A DNA stretch of 50,496 bases, from NCBI GenBank assembly GCA_002422315.1, contig DIUJ01000020.1, positions 16,127 to 66,622 on the forward strand. The letters run 5' to 3'. A program made the translations under genes and the position numbers. Positions 16,463-25,541 of this stretch are shown here, piece after piece. Every line of letters begins with the position of its first letter. Positions within the stretch are counted from its first letter, which is position 1. This stretch comes from Bacteroidetes bacterium UBA6161 (GTDB lineage Bacteria; Bacteroidota; Bacteroidia; NS11-12g; UBA955). The notes beneath the pieces were generated by a model, which did not search any database, was not told where the DNA came from, and was given only the letters and a program-made list of their open reading frames with translations.

Positions 16463-17035
16463 TTATTTCAATTTATAATAAAGGCTAAAATGGTAATAAA
16501 GAGGCTGAAAAGTCCCTGGGGTTTCTATTTCACTTTGTAAAGGCAAATTATAACCCACCCCTGTTTGTAAGTAAATAGGTAGTTTTGGTAAATTATATCG
16601 AAAACCAAAATCTGGTGAAACAATCCATGCCGAGGAAGGTAACTCCTCAAAAATTTCAAACTCTAGGTTGGCTTTGAATACACCTACAGCCAATCTGCTA
16701 TAAAACTGTAAGTTTTTATCATTTCGATTAAACCATGCAGCCGAAAGAGTATAGTTGCTTTGTTTTAATGCATTGGTTTGCCATGCAGAACCCAGACTAG
16801 AAGTCACAATATCCAATCCAAAATATAAATTACCTTCTTTTAACTTTGAAAAACTATACTGAAAACTTAAACCATTTTCCCAATACATTGCATGGCTTTT
16901 TTGAAATTTTAAGCCCAACAGAGCATTTTGAGCATCTAATTTTCTCATATTTAGCATACTTATATAAAATAAAAACAACCATACGCTGTATTTCCCTACT
17001 AAGTGTGTTATTCTATCCATTTTAAGCATAAGCAT
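16463..17035 (-). CDS. Outer-membrane beta-barrel-like protein, unknown
   Basis: This is a 190-residue protein with an N-terminal hydrophobic signal (WLFLFYISMLNM, then KLDAQNA). After it come short amphipathic beta strands ending in aromatic residues (FQYSFSKL, LYFGLDIVTSS, LQFYSRLAVGVFK, FGFRYNLPKLP, YYHFSLYYKLK). The final strand ends close to the C-terminus, as in small outer-membrane barrels. Three Met codons within six residues make the exact start uncertain. A TAAATTTG box (17059-17066, minus strand) could be its promoter. It heads the run that includes the lipoprotein hydrolase. Confidence 0.55.
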   Translation of the reverse strand: MLMLKMDRITHLVGKYSVWLFLFYISMLNMRKLDAQNALLGLKFQKSHAMYWENGLSFQYSFSKLKEGNLYFGLDIVTSSLGSAWQTNALKQSNYTLSAAWFNRNDKNLQFYSRLAVGVFKANLEFEIFEELPSSAWIVSPDFGFRYNLPKLPIYLQTGVGYNLPLQSEIETPGTFQPLYYHFSLYYKLK

Positions 17036-17348
17036 AATTCATTTAACAATCTTTGCGACAAATTTAAGTAGTTATAAACCACTATACTCTATACAAAATA
17101 TGATTTTTATCATATTTGTAAATAATTATCACTTTTATTTTTATACTCTAATTGATAATAATATCCTCCATATTATCATTTTGAGAATTTACACTCAGTG
17201 TTGTATAAGTATAAACTATAGGCTGTTTTTCTAAAAATAATAGAATATCAATACTATACAATAGCAATACTATCCATCTTCATGCTTCAATACAAAATGG
17301 CTTAAAATTAGTTTTTTGTTTAACGTAACAATTAAACAAAACACAAAC
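17036..17348. other. AT-rich intergenic region between divergent genes
   Basis: The 313 bp hold no gene. There are two AT-rich inverted repeats, TATGATTTTTATCATA near 17099-17114 and an interrupted TGATAATA / TATCA pair around 17153-17181, which could be operators. I see no strong promoter for the plus-strand gene. Confidence 0.35.
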
Positions 17349-18713
17349 ATGAAAACAAAAAGCACTTTAAATCTTAAGGATAAAAAACAATCCTTGGGTT
17401 TCATCAAAAAAATCTTTCTTGTATCTTTATTCCTTGTTATAGTTATGCCTCAAATCGCCAATTCTCAAACATACCACATTTTTGCTCAAACTGAATTACT
17501 ACTAAATGGAGACAGATTCCCAGATGATTCAACTTATGTAATCCGTATTTTTGCAAAAAAAGCATCCAATTCAAGCAGTCAAAACAACACAAGATTTGTA
17601 ACTGATTTCCAAATAGATTTTTCCTTCGACACGGTTGACTTGGAGAAAATGCAATATTATGTGATTGTAAAAGACGAAGAAGTACTAAAAGGACAAAGTT
17701 ACGATAGCATAAACCAAGGTCGTTATCGCCTTTCTACTACTATGTATAGAAATCTACTTGCATTAAACACTTTAAATACTACAAAATACAGCAAACATAG
17801 AAGGTACCAAGTAAATATTAGTACAACCAATACTGGCAACGATACTACCGGCCTAATCAAAGTAAGCGACTTATCTACAGTTGGCACGGAGATGTTTAGA
17901 ATTTATGCCAAAATTAAAAACCCCAATACCCAATCCTTAGCCTGCATATATTGTACCCCTAGTGCCCCTAACTACTTGGCCGACACAACCAATGCACACC
18001 TTGTTGGCAATACAAACGATTGGGATATAATTTGGCCCGGGGTTAGCCCCTCAAGCCCCAGCCTTAGCCCTTGGTTTATATGGCCTTATAGCGATATAGA
18101 CAACCCTGAGTGGAGGCTTTTAAATGGAAGCGGAACAGTAATAAACAATTGGAAATACGGTGGCTTTGCAGCAGGTTTCTTAATTCCTCTACCTGTAAAT
18201 TATGCAGAAATTAAAGCAACGCCTACTCCTAACAGTGTACTTGTTTCTTGGATTACTACTGCAGAGGTAAACAACAATGGCTTTGAAATTCAAAAATCTA
18301 ACGATGGGGAATTTTGGCAAAGTATAGCTTTTGTAGAAGGAAACGGCACAAGTTTTCAATTAAATAACTATTCATTTGAAGATTTCAAACCATTCCTAGG
18401 TTTAAATATGTATAGAATAAAACAAATAGATTGGAATGGGAACTTCGCAATTAGCGATGCAAAAACTGTAGTTTGGAATCAAAATGATAATTCCACTAGA
18501 ATTAGTGTATTCCCCAACCCTGCAACATCCGAAATTCAGATCATAGGAAACAATATTGTCAAAATAAATCTTATGACGAGTACTGGTAAAGTAATTTCAA
18601 GCCATAAAGAACAAAATTCCATCTCTATTTCAAACCTAATTGAGGGCTTATACTTTTTACAAATAGAAGATAGCTTTGGAAAAGTGAGTGTTCATAATTT
18701 TATAAAACAATAA
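17349..18713 (+). CDS. Secreted T9SS-sorted protein, unknown function
   Basis: The product is 454 residues. A signal peptide with a long basic N-region ends near IANSQTYH. The body is beta-rich and I cannot place the first 270 residues. A fibronectin-like stretch, LPVNYAEIKATPTPNSVLVSW, followed by NNNGFEIQKSNDGEFW and YRIKQIDWNGNF, is the segment that often precedes the sorting domain in Bacteroidota surface proteins. The type IX sorting domain begins at ISVFPNPATSEIQI and ends NLIEGLYFLQIED...HNFIKQ. The ATG at 17349 is chosen over an in-frame TTG at 17316. A rho-independent terminator follows 29 bp later. Confidence 0.8.
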   Translation: MKTKSTLNLKDKKQSLGFIKKIFLVSLFLVIVMPQIANSQTYHIFAQTELLLNGDRFPDDSTYVIRIFAKKASNSSSQNNTRFVTDFQIDFSFDTVDLEKMQYYVIVKDEEVLKGQSYDSINQGRYRLSTTMYRNLLALNTLNTTKYSKHRRYQVNISTTNTGNDTTGLIKVSDLSTVGTEMFRIYAKIKNPNTQSLACIYCTPSAPNYLADTTNAHLVGNTNDWDIIWPGVSPSSPSLSPWFIWPYSDIDNPEWRLLNGSGTVINNWKYGGFAAGFLIPLPVNYAEIKATPTPNSVLVSWITTAEVNNNGFEIQKSNDGEFWQSIAFVEGNGTSFQLNNYSFEDFKPFLGLNMYRIKQIDWNGNFAISDAKTVVWNQNDNSTRISVFPNPATSEIQIIGNNIVKINLMTSTGKVISSHKEQNSISISNLIEGLYFLQIEDSFGKVSVHNFIKQ

Positions 18714-18741
18714 AAACATAAAATACTTCCCAAAGTAAAAG

Positions 18742-18775
18742 ACGGACTGTATAGAAATATATGGTCCGTTTTTTT
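18742..18775 (+). terminator. Rho-independent terminator
   Basis: Stem ACGGAC / GTCCGT with a 16-nt AT-rich loop, followed by seven T. It is placed right after the T9SS protein gene and before the next small gene. Confidence 0.75.
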
Positions 18776-18799
18776 ATATTCGTATTTTAAAAAGTGTGT

Positions 18800-19072
18800 A
18801 TGGATAACGAAATAGAAAAACTTGCAAATAACATGGGTATAGAAACTGCTTCTAACTTCCCACTTCAAGAATCTATTCGTAAATACATTGCTTATTTGTT
18901 AGACAACGACCTTAACACGCTATACTCTCTCTTGTATAGAATAGATGTGTCGGAGCAAAAAGCCAAAGATTGTTTTGGGAAAAACAACAGTAGTATTGCA
19001 GAGGGTTTAAGCTATCTGATTATAGACAGACTTAAAGAAAAAGTAGAAAGTAGGAAAAAATACAAAAAATAG
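18800..19072 (+). CDS. Small conserved cytoplasmic protein
   Basis: The 90-residue product is helical and charged, with no signal peptide. The central segment LLYRIDVSEQKAKDCF and the basic end ERKKYKK-like (VESRKKYKK) recall small hypothetical proteins widely conserved in Bacteroidota. No function is known to me. The ATG at 18800 is used rather than a GTG six bases upstream. It converges on rho with 11 bp between the stop codons, so the two transcripts must overlap at their ends. Confidence 0.6.
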   Translation: MDNEIEKLANNMGIETASNFPLQESIRKYIAYLLDNDLNTLYSLLYRIDVSEQKAKDCFGKNNSSIAEGLSYLIIDRLKEKVESRKKYKK

Positions 19073-19083
19073 AAGACTAGCTT

Positions 19084-20862
19084 TTAGCCGTTCATGCTTA
19101 CCAGAAACTCTATATTGTCTTTGGTCCCTTCCATGTAGCGAAGCATCGTGTTTAAAGCTTCTTCTGGATTCATGTCGGCCAAATGGTTTCTAAGCACCCA
19201 CATTTTTTGTAATGTTGGTTTATCAAGCAGCAAATCTTCTCTTCTTGTGCTGGAAGAAACGATGTCTATTGCAGGATAAATTCTCTTGTTTGCCAATTTT
19301 CTATCCAACTGAAGTTCCATGTTACCAGTACCTTTAAACTCTTCAAAGATTACTTCATCCATTTTAGAACCAGTATCAATCAAAGCGGTAGCAATTATGG
19401 TTAGAGAACCGCCTCTTTCTATATTTCTAGCAGCACCAAAAAATCTTTTGGGTTTTTGTAAGGCATTTGCATCCACACCACCCGATAAAATCTTACCTGA
19501 TGCAGGCTGAACTGTATTGTATGCACGAGCAAGTCTTGTAATAGAGTCTAACAAGATAACCACATCATGGCCACATTCTACCAATCTTTTAGATTTCTCT
19601 AAAACTATATTGGCTAGTTTCACGTGTTTGTCTGCAGGTTCGTCAAAAGTAGAAGCAACTACTTCTGCTTTTACATTTCTTGCCATTTCTGTAACCTCCT
19701 CTGGCCTTTCATCCACTAGCAAGATAATCATGTATATTTCTGGATGATTTTTGGCTATAGCGTTTGCAATAGATTGCAAAAGCTGGGTTTTACCCGTTTT
19801 AGGTTGTGCTACTATAAGCGCTCTTTGACCTTTCCCTATAGGCGAAACCAAGTCTATGATTCTATTGGAATAATTGTTTGGCGCATCTACAAGATTAATT
19901 TTCTCATTAGGGAAAAGTGGGGTTAAGTGTTCAAATGAAATCCTATCTCTAATTTCATTGGGAGCCTTGCCGTTAATTTTCTGAATTTGAATAAGAGCAA
20001 AATATTTTTCTCCCTCTTTTGGTGGCCTTACTGTTCCAATTACTGTATCCCCAGTTTTAAGACCATAAGACCTAATTTGCTGTGGGGGAACATACACATC
20101 ATCCGGAGAAGCCATGTAGTTATAATCAGCCGAACGCAAGAAACCATATCCGTCTTGTATTACTTCCAATACGCCTATAGCTGCTATTATTCCCTCCAGT
20201 TCCATTATCTGATTCATCCTCTCTCTGCGTTGTTGCTCTTTTTCTTGCTGTTCTATACGCTGCAGATTTTGATTTGGATTCTGGTTAGGATTTTGGTTAG
20301 AATTAGGATTAGGATTTTGGTTCTGGTTAGGATTTTGAATTTGGTTGGGATTCTGATTTCCTTTATTTTGAGCTCCTTTTTCCTTATTTATAGAAACTTC
20401 TTTTGTTCTTTCTGTTTCATTTTTGTTTACTACAACAATCTCCGATTCTTTGTTTTGCAAAGGGGCTCCTGAAGGATTGTTTTGTGTTGCTTTATTTTTG
20501 TTTTTGTTGTGTTGCGAACCTTGGTTTGGGTTCTTATTTTCGGGATTGGCATTGTTTTGCCCTTGGGGGGCTACTTTATTGTCTTCTTGTATCCTTCTGT
20601 TATTTACAGCTACTTTTTTTGTATTGTTTTCTGTGTTTTCAGCTGCCTCTTCCCTCTTTACTTGTTGGGTTACAACAACCTTTTCTTCCTCTTTTGCAGG
20701 GAGTGCAGTTGTTTCAGACGATTCTGTTTTTTTTGTGAAATTTTCAATTGCTTCAATTAGCTCGTTTTTTTTAAATTTTTCGAAAGCGCCTAAACCCAAT
20801 ATCGTGGCTATTTCGCGTAATTCATTAAGTTTTTTTGACTTTAATACTTCAAGTTCAAACAT
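19084..20862 (-). CDS. rho: Transcription termination factor Rho with long disordered insert
   Basis: This is a 592-residue Rho against about 420 in Escherichia coli. Residues 1-42 are the SAP-like Rho N domain. Residues about 45-215 are a low-complexity insert rich in Asn, Gln, Pro and Lys with NPNQ repeats (about 170-200). The OB-fold RNA-binding domain follows (GVLEVIQDGYGFLRS, about 230-300). The hexameric RNA-translocase ATPase has Walker A VAQPKTGKTQ (about 351-360), LVDERPEEVTEMAR and a SGGVDANALQKPKRFFGAAR loop. Such inserts are typical of Bacteroidota Rho; in Bacteroides one was reported to drive phase separation. Rho ends transcription of untranslated RNA. It appears to be monocistronic. 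Confidence 0.96.
   Translation of the reverse strand: MFELEVLKSKKLNELREIATILGLGAFEKFKKNELIEAIENFTKKTESSETTALPAKEEEKVVVTQQVKREEAAENTENNTKKVAVNNRRIQEDNKVAPQGQNNANPENKNPNQGSQHNKNKNKATQNNPSGAPLQNKESEIVVVNKNETERTKEVSINKEKGAQNKGNQNPNQIQNPNQNQNPNPNSNQNPNQNPNQNLQRIEQQEKEQQRRERMNQIMELEGIIAAIGVLEVIQDGYGFLRSADYNYMASPDDVYVPPQQIRSYGLKTGDTVIGTVRPPKEGEKYFALIQIQKINGKAPNEIRDRISFEHLTPLFPNEKINLVDAPNNYSNRIIDLVSPIGKGQRALIVAQPKTGKTQLLQSIANAIAKNHPEIYMIILLVDERPEEVTEMARNVKAEVVASTFDEPADKHVKLANIVLEKSKRLVECGHDVVILLDSITRLARAYNTVQPASGKILSGGVDANALQKPKRFFGAARNIERGGSLTIIATALIDTGSKMDEVIFEEFKGTGNMELQLDRKLANKRIYPAIDIVSSSTRREDLLLDKPTLQKMWVLRNHLADMNPEEALNTMLRYMEGTKDNIEFLVSMNG
20265..20360. repeat. Degenerate tandem repeat within rho
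   Basis: Repeated TTGGTTAGGATT-like 12-18-bp units encode the NPNQ-rich tract of the disordered Rho insert. Such tracts tend to change length by slippage. Confidence 0.6.
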
Positions 20863-21004
20863 GTAATAATAATGTTTATGTGGTAGTGATTCTTTGCAAA
20901 GATGTTGTAAGAGTAAAATTGGCTTATGGGATGTTCTAGAACAGAATGCCCTACTGCTGATTTTGTTGGCGCAAGGTTATGTATTTTTTTTTAACCAAAC
21001 AAAT

Positions 21005-22030
21005 TTAAATGAAAACTTTTGTTCCTTCTGAGCAGTTTTTACAAATATCTATACTCCCTCTCCCTGCCAATAGCCTGGTCCTAAAGTTATTATAAGCCTC
21101 CCCATACCATATTTCTTTGAATTTTTTTTCTTGAAGTGAGCCCATAGAATGGCTTGCATCTTTGTCAAAACAACATGGAACTACGCTCCCATCCCAAGTA
21201 ATAACAGCAGAATGCCACATACGCCAACAATGGTTTAGCAAACTGTTCTTAAAAACCATTTTGCCATTTACTTCTGTGTATCTACTCCATTTTTTGTTTT
21301 CGGGTATCCACTGATCCGTAGTTTCAAAATCATAAACCTGGGCTGTTTTGATTTGCAGCGAATCTACTTTGTATTCTTTGGCCAATCTTTTTATTTCTGG
21401 GATTTCCTTCTCGTTGTGTTTAAAAACAATAAATTGCCAAACTATATGAGGAGTGGACTTGCCAAGTTTTCTTTTCGCTTTTATCAGCTCTTTGGTTCCG
21501 TCCAAAACCTTATTTAAATCTCCACCTATTCTATAGTGTTTGTAGCTTTCTTGTGTTACCCCGTCTATAGAAATAATAAGTTTATTTAAACCGCTCTTAA
21601 CCGTTTCTTCTGCTACTTTACTAGTGAAATAATGTGCATTCGAACTCGTAGCAGTGTAAATTTTGTGGCGCGAGGCATAGTGAATCATCTCCAAAAATGA
21701 TTGATTTAAAAATGGTTCCCCCTGAAAATACATGGTTAAGTACCCAACATGCTTGTGCACTTGATCGATTATTTTTTCGAAAACTTCTTTTTGCAACATG
21801 CCTGTAGGCCGAGTAAAAGCCCTAAGACCACTCGGACACTGAGGACAACGAAGGTTGCAGGAAGTTGTGGGCTCTATAGAAAGAGAAAAAGGGAGTGCAG
21901 TATGTTTTAAAATACCAGTTTTTTTAGTTTGTTTGTATTCTTTCCATAAAATAAAAGCATTTTTTATTCTTGGCCAACTTACACACCTAAGTATTTGGTA
22001 GCTATTTTTAACTATAGAAATTACACCCAT
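21005..22030 (-). CDS. Radical SAM/SPASM domain protein
   Basis: The 341-residue product shows the radical SAM cluster motif CxxxCxxC in TTSCNLRCPQCPSG, followed by a TIM-barrel-like core (YLTMYFQGEPFLN, LIISIDGVTQESY). A C-terminal SPASM region with extra Cys residues (CWRMWHS, VVPCCFDKD, ICKNCSEG) binds auxiliary iron-sulfur clusters. SPASM enzymes modify peptides or small molecules; I cannot name the substrate. Its start codon shares one base with the stop of the ferredoxin reductase gene (TAATG). That enzyme could therefore be its electron donor, which is inference. Confidence 0.82.
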   Translation of the reverse strand: MGVISIVKNSYQILRCVSWPRIKNAFILWKEYKQTKKTGILKHTALPFSLSIEPTTSCNLRCPQCPSGLRAFTRPTGMLQKEVFEKIIDQVHKHVGYLTMYFQGEPFLNQSFLEMIHYASRHKIYTATSSNAHYFTSKVAEETVKSGLNKLIISIDGVTQESYKHYRIGGDLNKVLDGTKELIKAKRKLGKSTPHIVWQFIVFKHNEKEIPEIKRLAKEYKVDSLQIKTAQVYDFETTDQWIPENKKWSRYTEVNGKMVFKNSLLNHCWRMWHSAVITWDGSVVPCCFDKDASHSMGSLQEKKFKEIWYGEAYNNFRTRLLAGRGSIDICKNCSEGTKVFI

Positions 22031-22752
22031 TAGTCAAACAATTCAAATTTAATTTGTTTCCTAGAATAGCCTATTGCTTTCAAGTTGTTTTTGGTTTCTT
22101 TCACCATTTCTGACCAACCACAAATGTAAAAGTAAGTATCTGCAAGTATTTTATTGTCTATTTCATTAAGATAATGAGGGTGCACATAGCCTTTTGCCCC
22201 ATTCCAATTGCTCTGCGACAAAACCGGAACATAGTGGAACCAATCTAAAGTGGAAGCCAATTTTTCCATTTCTTCTCTATACAATATGTCTTCTTCTTTT
22301 CTTGCCCCAAAATACAAGGTAAGTTTAATAGGCTTAATATTTTTCCGAATCAAGGCTTGCAGCATAGCCCTAAAAGGCGCTATACCTGTTCCTGTGCAAA
22401 TAAAATAAAAGGAAGATTTCTGGATAGTTTCTTCATCTGGCAAACAAAAGTTCCCAAGGGGTTTGGTTACCTGCAATACATCTCCTGCCTTTTTTTCAAA
22501 CAATACCGGAGAGGCATGCCCTGTTGGTTTTAGTACTACACAAAGTTCAAAATTACTCCCATCCGAAGCAGAGGCTAAAGAATAACTCCGGTATGGAAAG
22601 CTATGGTTTATTTCTGGGAAAGACACAATCACAAACTGGCCCGCTTCATAATTAAACTCAGAAGATTGTATAATTTGAAACTTAAAGCTTTTAACAGAAG
22701 GAGACAAATTCTGTATTTCTGTTATTTTTGCTTGATGAATAAAGTCTTGCAT
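22030..22752 (-). CDS. Ferredoxin-NADP reductase-like flavoprotein
   Basis: The 240-residue product has an FAD-binding barrel with FPYRSYSLAS (RxYS motif) and the NAD(P)-binding domain with ICTGTGIAPFRAMLQ and the late FYICGWSEMVKET. This is the minimal FNR/CPR-type domain without a fused ferredoxin or haemoglobin. It moves electrons between NAD(P)H and a ferredoxin or similar partner. It overlaps the radical SAM gene by one base, so the two are translated together. A TTG-N20-TACTTTTG promoter lies directly upstream (22760-22790). Confidence 0.85.
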   Translation of the reverse strand: MQDFIHQAKITEIQNLSPSVKSFKFQIIQSSEFNYEAGQFVIVSFPEINHSFPYRSYSLASASDGSNFELCVVLKPTGHASPVLFEKKAGDVLQVTKPLGNFCLPDEETIQKSSFYFICTGTGIAPFRAMLQALIRKNIKPIKLTLYFGARKEEDILYREEMEKLASTLDWFHYVPVLSQSNWNGAKGYVHPHYLNEIDNKILADTYFYICGWSEMVKETKNNLKAIGYSRKQIKFELFD

Positions 22753-22759
22753 GGGTCTT

Positions 22760-22790
22760 CAAAAGTACAGGATTTTTATATTTACTCCAA
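22760..22790 (-). promoter_or_regulatory. Promoter of the reductase/radical SAM pair
   Basis: On the minus strand TTG, 20 bp, then TACTTTTG, which matches TAnnTTTG. It ends 8 bp before the ATG at 22752. Confidence 0.6.
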
Positions 22791-22823
22791 TTAAAATTGA
22801 TTTTTAAAATCCATCAATATTAA

Positions 22824-22855
22824 TTGTATCAACCAAAATTAAACTTGTAAATTTG
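22824..22855 (+). promoter_or_regulatory. Promoter of holB
   Basis: TTG, 21 bp, then TAAATTTG, a full match to the Bacteroidota consensus. The ATG at 22865 follows 9 bp after the -7 box, so the mRNA is nearly leaderless. Confidence 0.65.
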
Positions 22856-22864
22856 CCATTGTAA

Positions 22865-23974
22865 ATGTTTGAAAAACTACCACACCCAGATACCCTAAAG
22901 GAAAAACTAATTCAAATATATGCCTCTGGCAAAATACCCCATGCTATATTATTTGAAGGGAAAGAAGGTAGCGGAAATCTAGCTATAGCGCTGTCGTTTG
23001 CTCGACTTATTTTGTGCGACCAAGCTACCCCTACCGATGCCTGTGGGGTTTGTGCAAGTTGCAAAAAAACAGAAATATTAGGGCATCCTGACTTATTTGT
23101 AAGCTACCCTTACCCCAAAAAAGACAACAAGCCAACCCTGAGTTCTGTGTATTTTGATAAGTTCCGCCAGTTACTCAAAGAAAATGTGTTTCCTTCGGTT
23201 CGGGATTGGCAAGAAAAACTAGGTTCATCGGGAGTAAAAATCAATATTTATACAGACGAAGCCAAAGATTTAGCAAAAAGGGTTTCTCTGAAAAGTTATT
23301 CTGGCAAGAAAAAAATAATGCTCCTTTGGCTTCCTGAATACCTAGGAGAAGCAGGAAATTCTATTCTAAAACTAATAGAAGAACCACCTGAAAATACTCT
23401 GTTTTTTTTAGTAAGCGAAAACTCAAGAAAAGTATTAACCACAATCTTGTCTAGAACCCAAAAGATAAAAATACCAAACCCTACGCATTCTCAAACCACC
23501 AATTATTTGTGCAAAGAGTATGGTATAAACCAAACCAATGCAGAAACCATAGCCCTACTGAGTAGAGGAAATATGAATAAAGCAATAAAAAATCTAAACA
23601 ATGTAGAAGAACCTTATTTTGAACCTTTTACAAGTTGGCTTAGAGACTGCTATAGTTATAAATTAAAAGATATTAACACTAGAATAGAAGAATTGAATAA
23701 AAATGGCAGGGAATTCATTGTCAACTTCTTAACCTATGGAATGGAGCTCATAAGAGAAAGTTTTTACTTCTCCAATAATACTACTTTAGTAGAACTACCT
23801 GAAAAAGAAATGAATTTTGTTGTTAAATTTGCCAACCTGATGGAAGGAAAAGAATATACTACCTTGTATTCTATTCTTTCGGATAGTATTAGAGGAATAG
23901 AAGGCAATGGCAACTCTAAATTGATACTAACAGATACATCGATACAAATTAAAAATTTACTTAGACAAAAATAA
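22865..23974 (+). CDS. holB: DNA polymerase III subunit delta'
   Basis: The 369-residue product is a AAA+ clamp-loader subunit. It begins HPDTLKEKLIQIYASGKIPHAILFEG. The P-loop is degenerate (GKEGSGNLA), as expected for delta', which does not hydrolyse ATP. The zinc module is CGVCASCKKTEILGHPD, and the sensor region includes GNSILKLIEEPPENTLFFLV and SRTQKIKIP. It works with tau/gamma and delta to load the sliding clamp. It is followed 18 bp later by ricT, a pairing I remember as common in Bacteroidota. Confidence 0.88.
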   Translation: MFEKLPHPDTLKEKLIQIYASGKIPHAILFEGKEGSGNLAIALSFARLILCDQATPTDACGVCASCKKTEILGHPDLFVSYPYPKKDNKPTLSSVYFDKFRQLLKENVFPSVRDWQEKLGSSGVKINIYTDEAKDLAKRVSLKSYSGKKKIMLLWLPEYLGEAGNSILKLIEEPPENTLFFLVSENSRKVLTTILSRTQKIKIPNPTHSQTTNYLCKEYGINQTNAETIALLSRGNMNKAIKNLNNVEEPYFEPFTSWLRDCYSYKLKDINTRIEELNKNGREFIVNFLTYGMELIRESFYFSNNTTLVELPEKEMNFVVKFANLMEGKEYTTLYSILSDSIRGIEGNGNSKLILTDTSIQIKNLLRQK

Positions 23975-23992
23975 AATAGGAGAAATATACAG

Positions 23993-25312
23993 ATGGGATG
24001 CAGTAGTTGTGGAACAAAAACAAAAGATGGAAAACCGGGAGGATGCAAGAGCAATGGAACTTGCGGCACTTCAGGATGCAATAAACTAAACGTTTACGAT
24101 TGGCTTTCGGATATAGAATTACCAGAAAACTATGTACCTTTCAATATCGTTGAAATTAATTTCAAAGGTGGCAGAAAAGAGTATTATAGAAACACAAATA
24201 ACTTAGAGTTATACAACAAAGACTTGGTAATTGTAGACTCTGAAATGGGCTATGATGTTGGCAGCGTTTCCTTAAAAGGAGAACTTGTAAAACTTCAACT
24301 TAAAAAAAGGGGAATAACAGAAGAACAAGTAGATAAAAATATTCAGCGCGTAGCTACAGAAAAAGAAATTGAAAAATACCAAGAAGCAAAATTCAGGGAA
24401 GCACCCATACTAGAAAGAGCAAGAACTATTGCTCTTCAGCTTGGCCTAGCCATGAAACTTAGCGACATAGAGTTTCAAGGCGACAACAGAAAAGTGGTCT
24501 TTTTCTACACTGCCGAAAACAGGGTTGACTTTAGAGAACTTATAAAGCAATATGCAGACGAGTTTAAAGTAAGAATAGAAATGCGTCAAATTGGTTTCAG
24601 AAACGAAGCAGCCAGACTTGGTGGAATAGGTTCCTGTGGCCGTGAACTTTGTTGTTCTACTTGGATGACAGACTTCAAACAAGTACATACGCCTTCTGCC
24701 AGAACCCAAAACCTGTCCATAAACATGCTTAAATTAAGCGGACAATGCGGAAAATTAAAATGTTGTCTTAATTTTGAGCTTGACCTTTATACCTCTACTT
24801 TAGAAGAATTCCCTAAATCTAAAAATGTGATTTTAAACACAGAAAACGGGAATGCATACCTTCAAAAAGTAGACATCTTAAAAAAATTAATGTGGTTTCA
24901 AACCGAAGGCAACTCGCAATGGATTCCTCTTTCTGTAAGCCAAGTAAATGCCTACATAAAAACAAACGAACAAGGCAAAAAAATACCCGCTTTACAACCT
25001 ATTGAAACCGTAGAAAAAACAAATACTACAAGAAGCGGTGTGCTAATAAACCCCGACGATACACTCGATCTTTTGGGAGAGGATGTTGGTGCTTTGGATA
25101 GAAAAACAAAACAGAAAAACCAAAGTAAAAAACCAAACCGCAACAATCCGCCTAACCACTCCAACAACCCTAGGCCAGCAAACAACAATCCGAATGCAAA
25201 CAACAGAGGCAATGCCACAGGGCCGGGGCCAGGGAACAACAACAACCCAAATAAAAGAAGACGTCCCCCAAATAAAGGGAAAGGCCCGAATAATGGTCCA
25301 AAACCTTCCTAA
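23993..25312 (+). CDS. ricT: RicT/PSP1 domain protein with disordered Asn/Pro-rich tail
   Basis: This 439-residue protein has a Cys-rich start (residues 3-30, including CSSC and CGTSGC) and then the PSP1 domain, including GNNRKVVFFYTAENRVDFRE-like residues. Conserved Cys clusters are CGRELCC and CGKLKCCLNF. The Bacillus homologue RicT (YaaT) acts with RicA and RicF in an iron-sulfur complex that steers RNA maturation by RNase Y; the role in Bacteroidota is not settled. The last 75 residues are rich in Asn, Pro, Gly and Lys and should be disordered and RNA-friendly. A strong terminator follows at once, so the transcript ends here. Confidence 0.85.
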   Translation: MGCSSCGTKTKDGKPGGCKSNGTCGTSGCNKLNVYDWLSDIELPENYVPFNIVEINFKGGRKEYYRNTNNLELYNKDLVIVDSEMGYDVGSVSLKGELVKLQLKKRGITEEQVDKNIQRVATEKEIEKYQEAKFREAPILERARTIALQLGLAMKLSDIEFQGDNRKVVFFYTAENRVDFRELIKQYADEFKVRIEMRQIGFRNEAARLGGIGSCGRELCCSTWMTDFKQVHTPSARTQNLSINMLKLSGQCGKLKCCLNFELDLYTSTLEEFPKSKNVILNTENGNAYLQKVDILKKLMWFQTEGNSQWIPLSVSQVNAYIKTNEQGKKIPALQPIETVEKTNTTRSGVLINPDDTLDLLGEDVGALDRKTKQKNQSKKPNRNNPPNHSNNPRPANNNPNANNRGNATGPGPGNNNNPNKRRRPPNKGKGPNNGPKPS

Positions 25313-25317
25313 ATATT

Positions 25318-25350
25318 AAAAAAAACCACCTCCAAAGGGTGGTTTTTTTT
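25318..25350 (+). terminator. Rho-independent terminator after ricT
   Basis: Stem AACCACC / GGTGGTT, extended by A and T runs on either side, with a 7-nt loop and a run of eight T. Confidence 0.85.
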
Positions 25351-25490
25351 ATTTAAGCCTATAAAGATGATTTTTAAATCCATCTAACATTAAACCCAGC
25401 GCAAGCTTGCCTATTACTGTGGGGTTTGCAGGGCTGCTATTTGGCATGTTTATCATCCAATTTGTTGGCGGAGTGCGCAGCGCTGGTATG

Positions 25491-25530
25491 GCGGGGGAAT
25501 GTTGGTGATATAACCAAGTTTGGCGAAAAT
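25491..25530. repeat. Remnant of the array palindrome
   Basis: GGGGGAATGTTGGTGATA and TTTGGCGAAAAT match the REP tail found in the array elements further right, but the right arm is decayed. Between the ricT terminator and this point (25351-25490) I see no convincing gene. Confidence 0.5.
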
Positions 25531-25541
25531 ATTCATAAAAA

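Noticed and set aside
19987..20866. Several plus-strand hydrophobic frames opposite rho
   Set aside because: They arise from the complement of the Asn/Gln/Lys-rich rho insert, whose codons read as Phe, Leu and Val on the other strand. Codon pattern and domains support rho only.
25349..25456. Short minus-strand open frame (MINMPNSSPANPTVIGKL...)
   Set aside because: It is 35 residues long, overlaps the ricT terminator edge and has no promoter or family match. It may be a gene remnant, but this cannot be supported.
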